Shown here one piece after another: positions 36,697-45,775 of a DNA stretch of 64,000 bases. The translations under genes and the position numbers were made by a program. Position 1 is the stretch's first letter, and every line of letters starts with the position of its first letter. The stretch comes from Duganella sp. Leaf126. GTDB lineage: Bacteria; Pseudomonadota; Gammaproteobacteria; Burkholderiales; Burkholderiaceae_D. The notes beneath the pieces are model-generated. The model made no database searches. It was given only the letters and a program-made list of their open reading frames with translations, and was not told where the DNA came from. The stretch is taken from positions 1 to 64,000 of the forward strand of contig NZ_LMNW01000033.1 in NCBI RefSeq assembly GCF_001423125.1, given 5' to 3'.

Positions 36697-37524
36697 TTAC
36701 ACGAGCCGCTGCCACAGGGCCGTGGTCGCTGCCGCCTGGTTCATGCTGTAAAAGTGCAGGCCCGGGGCGCCGCCGGCCAGCAGGCGCTGGCCCAGTTGCG
36801 CGACCACGTCCAGCCCGAACGCCTTGATCGAGGCGGTATCGTCGCCGAAGCTGGCCAGTTTCAGGCGCACCCAGCGCGGGATCTCGGCGCCGCACATGTC
36901 GGAAAAACGCATCAGCTGCGTGTAGTTCAGGATCGGCATGATGCCGGGCACGATCGGCACGTCGATGCCGAGCTTGCGGGCCTGGTCGACGAAATGGAAG
37001 TAGGCGTCGGCGTTGTAAAAATACTGGGTGATCGCGGCGTTGGCGCCCGCCTTGATCTTGCGCTCGAAGGCGAGCAGGTCGTCCTGCGGCGAGCGCGCCT
37101 GCGGGTGCACTTCCGGATAGGCGGCCACTTCGATGTGGAACCAGTCGCCGGTTTCCTGGCGGATGAATTCGACCAGCTCGCTGGCGTAGCGGAATTCGCC
37201 GGCCGCGCCATAGCCGCTGGGCAGATCGCCGCGCAGCGCCACGATGCGGCGGATATTGTGCGACCTGAACTCGGCCAGGATGGCGCGGATCGACTCGCGG
37301 CTGCCGCCAACACAGGACAGGTGGGGCGCGGCGTCTTCGCCGGCCGCCAGGATTTCCACCACCGTGTCGAGCGTGCCGCGCTGGGTGCTGCCGCCGGCGC
37401 CGAAGGTCACGGAAAAATACCTGGGTTTCAGTTCGGACAGCTTGGCGCGCGTGACACGCAGCTTTTCCGCGCCTTCCGCCGTCTTCGGCGGAAAGAATTC
37501 GATACTGAAATTATGATTAGCCAT
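36697..37524 (-). CDS. metF: 5,10-methylenetetrahydrofolate reductase
   Basis: The 275-residue FAD enzyme makes 5-methyl-THF for methionine synthesis. Signatures are SIEFFPPKTAEGAEKL, YFSVTFGAGGSTQRGTL, RIVALRGDLPSG, TQYFYNADAYFHFVD, PGIMPILNYTQLMRF and FYSMNQA. The start overlaps the stop of the holin-family gene by 8 bp. It is the third gene of the ahcY transcription unit, so the SAH riboswitch may influence it too. This links methyl-group recycling to the folate branch of the cycle. Confidence 0.97.
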   Translation of the reverse strand: MANHNFSIEFFPPKTAEGAEKLRVTRAKLSELKPRYFSVTFGAGGSTQRGTLDTVVEILAAGEDAAPHLSCVGGSRESIRAILAEFRSHNIRRIVALRGDLPSGYGAAGEFRYASELVEFIRQETGDWFHIEVAAYPEVHPQARSPQDDLLAFERKIKAGANAAITQYFYNADAYFHFVDQARKLGIDVPIVPGIMPILNYTQLMRFSDMCGAEIPRWVRLKLASFGDDTASIKAFGLDVVAQLGQRLLAGGAPGLHFYSMNQAAATTALWQRLV

Positions 37525-37867
37525 CTGAATGCTTTAAAAGTAAGGTCGTGAGGGCCCAGGAAATAATGCTGTACAACAGTGCGCCGCCGACGGCCGACAG
37601 GAAGCTGTCCACGCTAAAGCCGGGCACGAATTGCGCCACCAGCCAGAACGAAAAGCCGTTGATGATGAAGATGAACAGGCCCAGCGACACCACGGTCACG
37701 GGCAGCGTCAAAATCAGCAGCACCGGGCGGATCAGCGTATTGACCAGGGCCAGGACGACAGCGGCGACCAGCGCGGCGCCGACGCTGGTGACATTGACGG
37801 AATGCATCAGGTAAGGGATTGCCAACAGGGCAACCGCATTGATCAACCAGGTAAGGACCAAACGCAT
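37517..37867 (-). CDS. Phage holin family (small four-helix membrane) protein
   Basis: The 116-residue protein has about four hydrophobic helices: VLTWLINAVALLAIPYLM, ALVAAVVLALVNTLI, LLILTLPVTVVSLGLFIFIINGFSFWLVA and AVGGALLYSIISWALTTLLL. NTLIRPVLLILTLPVTV... is typical of the mycobacterial-phage-holin-IV-like (DUF360) family, widespread in bacteria without phage context. It lies between ahcY and metF, overlapping metF, so its conserved role may connect to that unit, but none is known. No lysis genes are near. The MRLVL start at 37867 is preferred to the upstream ATG at 37885. Confidence 0.88.
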   Translation of the reverse strand: MRLVLTWLINAVALLAIPYLMHSVNVTSVGAALVAAVVLALVNTLIRPVLLILTLPVTVVSLGLFIFIINGFSFWLVAQFVPGFSVDSFLSAVGGALLYSIISWALTTLLLKHSDG

Positions 37868-37883
37868 AGTGGATTCTCGCAGC

Positions 37884-37956
37884 AAAAAAAGGGCCGATGG
37901 CCGACGGATCGCGCGCCCCGGAAACCGCCGCGATAGCAGCAGGTTGCCGGGGCGCG
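37884..37956 (-). terminator. Possible partial terminator downstream of ahcY
   Basis: In transcript direction a 10-bp GC stem (arms 37947-37956 and 37912-37921) with a 25-nt loop is followed by a short GGCC-ATC-GGCC hairpin and a T7 run (37884-37890). It could partly stop transcription between ahcY and the holin-metF pair, uncoupling their levels. Confidence 0.4.
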
Positions 37957-37967
37957 GGGGGCGCTGA

Positions 37968-39395
<1,428 letters not shown>

Positions 39396-39424
39396 CACGC
39401 CCTCCTTTCGTGTTAGAAAAAAGT

Positions 39425-39486
39425 AACGTGAGCGCGGTTGCAGATTCCGAGCCTGGCGAAAAGGATTCGTCGCAGCGCTCCTCGGA
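39425..39486 (-). promoter_or_regulatory. SAH riboswitch in the ahcY leader
   Basis: Reverse-strand leader has the conserved pieces of the S-adenosylhomocysteine riboswitch in order: CCGAGGAGCGCTGCGAC, then GCCAGGCTCGG closing the first stem (CCGAG/CTCGG), then CCGCGCTCAC, which pairs with GAGCG as the pseudoknot strand. It ends about 30 bp before the ahcY ATG. This RNA turns on ahcY when SAH accumulates. A TAAAAT box at 39493-39498 just upstream is a likely -10 element. Confidence 0.92.
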
Positions 39487-39558
39487 ACATGCATTTTAGC
39501 ACCGCCCGCGCGGAATTTGCCACAAAAAGCAGCGTGCCCGGCGCGCCGGCCGGCCCTG

Positions 39559-41169
39559 CTAGCCTGCCAGCGCCAGGCGTGCCGGGCCGGTTCCGGCCGC
39601 CACCGCAGGCCGGTCGGCGCCCAGCTTGAAGATGCCGATCGCCCGCGACAGGTGGCGCGCCTGTTCGCGCATCGACTCGGCAGCGGCAGCCGCTTCTTCG
39701 ACCAGCGCGGCATTCTGCTGGGTCACCTGGTCCATCTGGGTCACGGCCTGGTTGACCTGTTCGATGCCGGCGCTCTGCTCGACGCTGGCGGCGGTGATCT
39801 CGCTCATCATGTCGGCCACCTGCTGGATGCTGGTCACCACGTCGCGCATGGTCGCGCCGGCCGTACCGACCAGCACGGTGCCAGCGCCCACCTTGTCGAC
39901 CGAGTCGCCGATCAGCTGCTTGATGTCGCGCGCGGCCGTGGCGCTGCGCTGCGCCAGGTTGCGCACCTCGGACGCCACCACGGCAAAGCCGCGCCCCTGC
40001 TCGCCCGCGCGCGCCGCTTCCACGGCCGCGTTCAGCGCCAGGATGTTGGTCTGGAAGGCGATGCTGTCGATGACCCCGGTGATCTCGGCGATCTTGCGCG
40101 ACGAGGCATTGATCTCGTCCATGGTGCCCACCACGTCCGCCACCACCGTCCCGCCGCGCACGGCCACCTCGGAGGCGCTCAGCGCCAGCCGGTTGGCCTG
40201 GCGCGCGTTGTCGGCGTTCTGCCGGACGGTGGACGTCAGTTCTTCCATCGACGCCGCGGTTTCCTCGAGCGCACTGGCCTGCTGCTCGGTGCGCGCCGAC
40301 AGGTCGATATTGCCGGAGGCGATCTGCTGCGAGGCGGCGGCGATGGTGTCGGTACCGCCGCGCACGTCGCCGACGATGACCGCCAGCTTGCTGCGCATGC
40401 TTTGCATGGCCGCCAGCAGGCTGTCGGTGCCGCCTGCAGCCACCTCGACCTCGAAGCCGAGATCGCCGTCGGCAATGCGGCGCACCACGTCCACCGCGTA
40501 GGCCGGTTCGCCGCCGAGCTGGTTGCGCAGGTTGCGCGCGACGAACACGGCAAACGCCAGGCCCAGCACCACCATCACCGCCAGCACGGCGATGATCGCC
40601 ACCCGCGCGCTGGCATAAGTCTGGTCGCCCTGGTGGCTCGCTTCCCTGGACCGGGTCAGGTTGAGATTGGCCAGCGCCAGCAATTCGTTGCTGAGCTTGT
40701 CAAACAGGACCTGGGCATTGCGGTTGAGCGCCTGCGCCTGCTCACTGTTGTTGCTGCGCGACAATTCAACGATGCGCGCGTTCTCGACCAGGTACTGGTC
40801 CCAGTCGCGCTTGAAACGATCGTACAGCGCGCGCTCGTCGGCGCTGTCGATGAGCTGGACGTACTCGGCGCGATTGGCCTCGAATACGTTCAGCACCGCG
40901 GCCATGGCGGTGTCGTAGCGCTTCTTGTCCGCTGCCGCGCCGGAGGCCACGTGTTGCAGTTCAGCCACGCGGAAGTCGGACGTGTTGGTATTCATGTCCA
41001 TGGTGGCGCGCACCTTGGGCAGATGGCTCACTTCCATGTCGGTGGAGACCTGGTTGACGTTGGCCAGCTCGAAGATGGCAAAGCCGCCCAGTGCGATCGT
41101 CATCGCCAGCAGCGACAGGAAGCCGACCATCAGCCGGGTCATCATTTGGAGTCGGTTAAACGCCTGCAT
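39559..41169 (-). CDS. Methyl-accepting chemotaxis protein
   Basis: The 536-residue receptor has TM1 (about 12-34), a helical periplasmic sensor with the 4HB/MCP type sequence (HLPKVRATMDMNTNTSDFRVAEL), TM2 (about 185-207), a HAMP domain and a cytoplasmic signalling domain. The signalling tip shows IAFQTNILALNAAVEAARAGEQGRGFAVVASEVRNLAQRSA. The signal is probably a small molecule; no binding residues can be named. The start MQAFNRL at 41169 is preferred to a longer open frame. It sits between metK and ahcY, both same strand, with no link in function that I know. The short Ala/Pro-rich tail has no CheR-binding pentapeptide. Confidence 0.93.
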   Translation of the reverse strand: MQAFNRLQMMTRLMVGFLSLLAMTIALGGFAIFELANVNQVSTDMEVSHLPKVRATMDMNTNTSDFRVAELQHVASGAAADKKRYDTAMAAVLNVFEANRAEYVQLIDSADERALYDRFKRDWDQYLVENARIVELSRSNNSEQAQALNRNAQVLFDKLSNELLALANLNLTRSREASHQGDQTYASARVAIIAVLAVMVVLGLAFAVFVARNLRNQLGGEPAYAVDVVRRIADGDLGFEVEVAAGGTDSLLAAMQSMRSKLAVIVGDVRGGTDTIAAASQQIASGNIDLSARTEQQASALEETAASMEELTSTVRQNADNARQANRLALSASEVAVRGGTVVADVVGTMDEINASSRKIAEITGVIDSIAFQTNILALNAAVEAARAGEQGRGFAVVASEVRNLAQRSATAARDIKQLIGDSVDKVGAGTVLVGTAGATMRDVVTSIQQVADMMSEITAASVEQSAGIEQVNQAVTQMDQVTQQNAALVEEAAAAAESMREQARHLSRAIGIFKLGADRPAVAAGTGPARLALAG

Positions 41170-41330
41170 ACCGTTGCCTTCACAGTGATCACTTCTGGCG
41201 CCATGAAGGAAGCTGAAGTTTAGTTGCAAATTAGAATTTTCAATGATTACACGAAAATTTATTAAGATCAACTAACCAACCATTACATCGTGGTAATGCG
41301 TGTTGCCGTCGCAACCAGACCACACCCGAT

Positions 41331-41367
41331 AAAAAAAACCGGCGCCCGCCGCGAGGACGGGCGCCGG
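41331..41367 (-). terminator. Rho-independent terminator of metK
   Basis: In metK direction, a perfect 10-bp stem (CCGGCGCCCG/CGGGCGCCGG, 9-nt loop) is followed by eight T. It lies 49 bp after the metK stop and isolates metK from the chemotaxis gene. Confidence 0.93.
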
Positions 41368-41415
41368 CTGGCGCGGAAACGATGCAGGCCTGCCTGACAG
41401 GCCCGCAATACCGGA

Positions 41416-42582
41416 TTACTTGAGACCGGCGGCGTCGCGCAGGATGGCAGCCTTGTCGGTGTGCTCCCAGCTGAATTCCGGCTCTTCGCGGCCGAAGTGG
41501 CCGTAGGCGGCGGTCTTGGCGTAGATCGGGCGCAGCAGGTCGAGCATCTGCACGATGCCTTTCGGGCGCAGGTCGAAATGCTCCATCACCAGCTTGGCGA
41601 TCTGCTCGTCCGGGATCACGCCCGTACCTTCGGTGTAGACGGTGATATTGATCGGGCGGGCCACGCCGATCGCGTACGACACCTGCACCTGGCACTGGCG
41701 CGCCAGGCCGGCCGCGACCACGTTCTTGGCCACGTAACGGGCCGCGTACGCAGCCGAGCGGTCCACCTTGGTCGGATCCTTGCCCGAGAACGCGCCGCCG
41801 CCGTGCGGGCTGGCGCCGCCGTAGGTGTCGACGATGATCTTGCGGCCGGTCAGCCCGCAGTCGCCCTGCGGGCCGCCGATGACGAAGCGGCCGGTCGGGT
41901 TGACCAGGTACTTGGTCTCGGCCAGCCATTCGCGCGGCAGCACCTGCTTGATGATCTCTTCGATCACCGCTTCCTCGATCTGCTTGTGCTGCATGTCCGG
42001 CGCATGCTGGGTGGACAGCACGACCGTGTCCACGGCCACCGGACGGCCATTGACATAGCGCAGCGTGACCTGCGACTTGGCGTCGGGACGCAGCCATGGC
42101 AGGCGGCCATCCTTGCGCAGCTGCGACTGGCGCTCGACCAGGCGGTGGGCGTAGTGGATGGCAGCGGGCATCAGTTCCGGGGTTTCGTCGCAGGCGTAGC
42201 CGAACATCAGGCCCTGGTCGCCGGCGCCCTGGTCGAGGTCGATCCCTGCGCCTTCATCGACGCCCTGGGCGATGTCGGGCGACTGCTTGTCGTAGGCGAC
42301 CAGCACGGCGCAACCGCGGTAGTCGATGCCGAAGTCGGTATTGTCGTAACCAATGCGCTTGATGGTTTCGCGGGCAACTTGAATATAATCGACGTTGGCG
42401 TGGGTGGTGATTTCACCGGCCAGCACCACCAGACCGGTGTTGCACAGGGTTTCGGCCGCCACGCGCGCTTTCGGGTCCTGGGCCAGGATGGCGTCGAGGA
42501 TGGCGTCGGAAATCTGGTCCGCAACCTTGTCGGGGTGGCCTTCGGAGACGGATTCGGAAGTAAAGAGGTAGTCATTAGACAT
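41416..42582 (-). CDS. metK: S-adenosylmethionine synthetase
   Basis: The 388-residue enzyme makes SAM from methionine and ATP. Signatures include FTSESVSEGHPDKVADQISDAILD, GEITTHANVD, GAGDQGLMFGYACDET, KSQVTLRY and GGGAFSGKDPTKVDRSAAYAARY. The start at 42582 follows AGGAGC; the upstream ATG at 42621 adds residues not in the family. It is divergent from the LpxL-type acyltransferase pair, with 209 bp between. No SAM riboswitch was recognised in that region. Confidence 0.98.
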   Translation of the reverse strand: MSNDYLFTSESVSEGHPDKVADQISDAILDAILAQDPKARVAAETLCNTGLVVLAGEITTHANVDYIQVARETIKRIGYDNTDFGIDYRGCAVLVAYDKQSPDIAQGVDEGAGIDLDQGAGDQGLMFGYACDETPELMPAAIHYAHRLVERQSQLRKDGRLPWLRPDAKSQVTLRYVNGRPVAVDTVVLSTQHAPDMQHKQIEEAVIEEIIKQVLPREWLAETKYLVNPTGRFVIGGPQGDCGLTGRKIIVDTYGGASPHGGGAFSGKDPTKVDRSAAYAARYVAKNVVAAGLARQCQVQVSYAIGVARPINITVYTEGTGVIPDEQIAKLVMEHFDLRPKGIVQMLDLLRPIYAKTAAYGHFGREEPEFSWEHTDKAAILRDAAGLK

Positions 42583-42791
42583 CGCAAGCTCCTGATCGTG
42601 ACTAAAAAATGGTTGTCGCATACCAGCACGGCTTGCGACGCTTTAGCGATATTTGTATCCCGCATCGCAAGTTGTCATTAACTCAGCGGTTCCTTCTAAC
42701 GTGTTATTTTACGCTTTTTTGAAAAAACTTGCTTCTCGTCCAGTACCAAACCTGCAGCAGGACAAGCAAACCACACAGGCTCCACACTTTC

Positions 42792-43643
42792 ATGCTCGTA
42801 CCCATTTTCCGTTTTTTATCGTCGTTTCCCTTGCCCGTATTGCATGCCGTCGGCGGCGCGCTCGGCTGGGTGGTTTACCTGATGTCGTCATCGCACCGCC
42901 GCCACATGCGCGCCAACATGGCGCAGGCCGGCTACACGCACCACCTGTCCGCCGCCATTGCCGAGGCTGGTAAAAGCATATTGGAACTGCCGTTCATCTG
43001 GTGCGCCGATCCGGCGCGCGTGTCGCGTCACGCCACGCTCGAGAACTGGCAGCTGGTCCAGCATGAGCTCGACGCCGGCCGCGGCATCGTCTTCCTCACG
43101 CCCCACCTGGGCTGCTTCGAGATCGTGGCGCAGGAAATCGCGCTGCGCACCGAGCTGATGGTGATGTACCGGCCGCCCAGGCAGGCTGCCCTGAAACCGC
43201 TGATCGAAGATGCGCGCGCGCGCGACAACCTGCTGCTGGCGCCGGCCAATATGGGCGGCGTGCGCATGCTGGCCAAGTTCCTCAAGAAGGGCCGGCCGAT
43301 CGGCCTGCTGCCGGACCAGGTGCCGCAGGAAGGCGACGGCGTGTGGGCCACCTTCTTCGGGCGCGACGCCTACACCATGACGCTGCCCGCCAAGCTGGCG
43401 CAGCTGGGCGACGCCACCGTGATCGTCACCTATGCCGAGCGTCTGCCTGCCGGCCGTGGCTACGTGATCCATTTCGTGCCGTTTACCGCCTCGCTGGCCG
43501 GCGACACTGCCAGCCAGGCGCAGGCGATCAATACCGCGATGGAACAGCTGATCGCCCGTCATCCCGCCCAGTACTACTGGAGCTACAACCGCTACAAGGT
43601 GCCGCACGGCGTCGAAGCGCCACAGCATGGAGCAGCAGCATGA
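42792..43643 (+). CDS. LpxL-type lipid A / lysophospholipid acyltransferase (first of pair)
   Basis: The 283-residue inner-membrane protein of the HtrB/LpxL family transfers an acyl chain to lipid A precursors. The catalytic HX4E is in TPHLGCFEIVA; FLKKGRPIGLLPDQVPQEGDGVWATFFG and QYYWSYNRYKVP are family features. An N-terminal membrane segment (FRFLSSFPLPVLHAVGGALGW) anchors it. The start at 42792 (MLVPIFRFL) is preferred; the frame is open further upstream. Its stop overlaps the start of a second family member (ATGA). Confidence 0.92.
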   Translation: MLVPIFRFLSSFPLPVLHAVGGALGWVVYLMSSSHRRHMRANMAQAGYTHHLSAAIAEAGKSILELPFIWCADPARVSRHATLENWQLVQHELDAGRGIVFLTPHLGCFEIVAQEIALRTELMVMYRPPRQAALKPLIEDARARDNLLLAPANMGGVRMLAKFLKKGRPIGLLPDQVPQEGDGVWATFFGRDAYTMTLPAKLAQLGDATVIVTYAERLPAGRGYVIHFVPFTASLAGDTASQAQAINTAMEQLIARHPAQYYWSYNRYKVPHGVEAPQHGAAA

Positions 43644-44530
43644 AGCCTGGTACCTGGTTCGCCATCGGATTGATGTGGCTGCTGCACTGGCTGCCGCTGC
43701 CCATCCTGGGCCGCTTCGGCAAGTTCACCGGCAGCATCCTGTTCATGCTGCTGCGCGCACGGCGCGAGATCACGCTCACCAACTTACGGCTGTGCCTGCC
43801 GGAGCTGACCGAGGCCGAACGCGTGACGCTGGCGCGCCAGCACTTCCAGGCCTACGCGCGCAGCGTCTGGGAACGCGGCATCCTGTGGTGGGCATCGGAA
43901 GCGCGGCTCAATCGCCTGATCAAGGTGGAACCGGGCCCGGTGCCGGTGGCGGAGATGACGGCGCAGCCGACCATCCTGCTGTGCCCGCACTTCGTGTGCC
44001 TGGACGTGGCCGGCGCCTCGATCGCGATGGTGGCCAGCGCCTCGTCGATGTACGTGACGCAAAAGAATGCCGCCTTCGACAAGGTGCTGCGTGCCGGCCG
44101 CGCCCGCTTCAAGCCGGTCAAGCTGTTTACGCGCCAGGACGGCATCAAGCCGATCCTGCGCGCGCTGCGCGACAAGCTCCCGTACTTCATGCTGCCGGAC
44201 ATGGACTTCGGCGAAAAGGATGCCGAGTTCGTGCCGTTCTTCGGCATCGAGGCGGCCACCCTGACCGCCACCGCGCGCATCGCCGCCACCACCGGTGCCC
44301 AGGTGATGCCGGTGATCGCCACCTTCCTGCCCGACTACCAGGGCTGGCGCGTGAAATTCTATCCGGTGTGGGACAATTACCCGGGCACCGACATGGTGGC
44401 CGCCACCCGCCGCATGAACGCGTTCATCGAGGAGCGCGTGCGCGAAGCGCCAGCCGAATATTTCTGGACCCACAAGCGCTTCAAGACCCGCCCCAACGGC
44501 GAGCCGTCGCTGTACAACCGTCACAAATAA
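43640..44530 (+). CDS. LpxL-type acyltransferase (second of pair)
   Basis: The 296-residue paralogue of the preceding gene has catalytic HX4D in CPHFVCLDVAG and the downstream LPYFMLPDMDFGEKDAEFVPFFG and EYFWTHKRFKTRP motifs. The pair may perform successive secondary acylations of lipid A (LpxL/LpxM-like), with different chain preference. The ATG overlaps the upstream stop, so the two are coupled, and dapF follows after 4 bp. Which of the two is functional LpxL cannot be told here. Confidence 0.92.
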   Translation: MKPGTWFAIGLMWLLHWLPLPILGRFGKFTGSILFMLLRARREITLTNLRLCLPELTEAERVTLARQHFQAYARSVWERGILWWASEARLNRLIKVEPGPVPVAEMTAQPTILLCPHFVCLDVAGASIAMVASASSMYVTQKNAAFDKVLRAGRARFKPVKLFTRQDGIKPILRALRDKLPYFMLPDMDFGEKDAEFVPFFGIEAATLTATARIAATTGAQVMPVIATFLPDYQGWRVKFYPVWDNYPGTDMVAATRRMNAFIEERVREAPAEYFWTHKRFKTRPNGEPSLYNRHK

Positions 44531-44534
44531 CACC

Positions 44535-45398
44535 ATGAAACTCAAATTCACCAAAATGCACGGCGCCGGCAACGACTTCGTGGTCATCGACGGCATCAAC
44601 CAGCAGATCGATTTCACCGCAGCGCAGTGGCGCTTGCTCGGCGACCGCCGCTTCGGCGTGGGCGCCGACCAGATCCTGCTGGTGGAAAAGCCGACCGCGC
44701 CGGGCTGCGACTTCCGCTACCGCATCTTCAACGCCGATGGCGGCGAGGTCGAGCAATGCGGCAACGGCTCGCGCGCGTTCGTCAAGTTCGTGGCCGAAAA
44801 AGGCCTGACCGACCAGCGCAGCATCACGGTCGAGACCCGTGCCGGCGTGATCGCACCGCGCTTGGAAGCCGATGGCAGCATCACGGTGGACATGGGCGCG
44901 CCGGTGCTCGACGCCACACGGGTGCCGTTCGACGCCGAGGGCTTGCAGGGCACGCCGCAGGGCCACGACACCTTGTGGCCGCTGGTGCTGGAGCTGGGCG
45001 GCGCGCGCGAGACCGTGCTGATCTCGGCGGTGTCGATGGGCAATCCGCACGCGGTGCAGATCGTCGACGATGTCGAGACGGCGCCGGTAGAACTGACCGG
45101 TCCGCTCATCGAGCACCATGTGCGCTTTCCGAACCGCGTCAACGCCGGCTTCATGCAGGTGCTCGACCGCCGCCACGTCAAGCTGCGCGTCTTCGAGCGC
45201 GGCGTGGGCGAGACCCTGGCCTGCGGCACCGGCGCCTGCGCCGCTGCCGTGGCCGGCATCCGCCGCGGCCTGCTCGACAGCCCGGTGCGCGTCGATGCGC
45301 GCGGCGGCCAGTTATCGATCAGCTGGGCAGGCGAAGGCGAGCCCGTGCTGCTGACGGGCCCGGCCGTAACCGTGTTCGAAGGCGAGATCGAGATCTAG
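44535..45398 (+). CDS. dapF: Diaminopimelate epimerase
   Basis: The 287-residue cofactor-free epimerase converts LL- to meso-diaminopimelate for lysine and peptidoglycan. The two catalytic cysteines are in VEQCGNGSRAF and LACGTGACAAAV. The N-terminal KMHGAGNDFVVID is diagnostic. Start and length are normal. It ends a plus-strand operon; downstream begins a tandem-repeat array instead of the DUF484-xerC genes that often follow. Confidence 0.97.
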   Translation: MKLKFTKMHGAGNDFVVIDGINQQIDFTAAQWRLLGDRRFGVGADQILLVEKPTAPGCDFRYRIFNADGGEVEQCGNGSRAFVKFVAEKGLTDQRSITVETRAGVIAPRLEADGSITVDMGAPVLDATRVPFDAEGLQGTPQGHDTLWPLVLELGGARETVLISAVSMGNPHAVQIVDDVETAPVELTGPLIEHHVRFPNRVNAGFMQVLDRRHVKLRVFERGVGETLACGTGACAAAVAGIRRGLLDSPVRVDARGGQLSISWAGEGEPVLLTGPAVTVFEGEIEI

Positions 45399-45429
45399 CA
45401 CGATTGCGCCGGTGCTGCCGTGTCAGGGC

Positions 45430-45775
45430 GCCGTGGGTGCTTCAGCCGAGGGCGCTTTAGCCAGAGGCGTTGTAGCCGGCGGCACTTCAGCCAGGGGCGC
45501 TCTAGCCAGGGGCGCTCTAGCCAGGGGCGCTCTAGCCAGGGGCGCTTTAGCCAGGGGCGCTTTAGCCAGGGGCTTCAAGCAACGGTGCTGCAGCCAGGGA
45601 CGCTTCAACCAGGGGCGCTTCAGCCAAGGGGCTTCAACCAACGGCGCTGCAGCCAGGGCGCTTCAGCCGAGGGCGTCTAAGCCAAGGGCGCTTCAGCCAG
45701 GGGGCTTCAACCAACAGCGCTGCAGCCAGGAGCGCTGCAGTCAACGGCACGTCAACCAGGGGCGCTGCAGCCGGC
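45430..45775. repeat. 15-bp minisatellite with higher-order structure
   Basis: The 353-bp stretch between dapF and the Sel1 gene stop is filled by a tandem array. Five consecutive 15-bp units GCCAGGGGCGCT(C/T)TA run at 45490-45564. Degenerate units continue on both sides with variants ending TTCA or TGCA. A larger unit CTTCAACCAAC-GCGCTGCAGCCAGG recurs at about 45573, 45632 and 45705, spaced 59 and 73 bp (about 4 and 5 short units). The array runs into the last codons of the Sel1 gene. Two plus frames and a minus frame stay open as pentapeptide repeats (GALAR, FSQGR), but no ribosome-binding site supports translation. Confidence 0.88.

Noticed and set aside
37517..37867. Prophage holin
   Set aside because: No phage genes nearby; the family is widespread in chromosomes and lies inside a methyl-cycle operon.
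42583..42791. SAM riboswitch upstream of metK
   Set aside because: No conserved SAM-I or SAM-II core was recognisable in the 209 bp.
45430..45775. CRISPR array
   Set aside because: Units are 15 bp in direct contact without unique spacers, and there are no cas genes. It is a tandem repeat.
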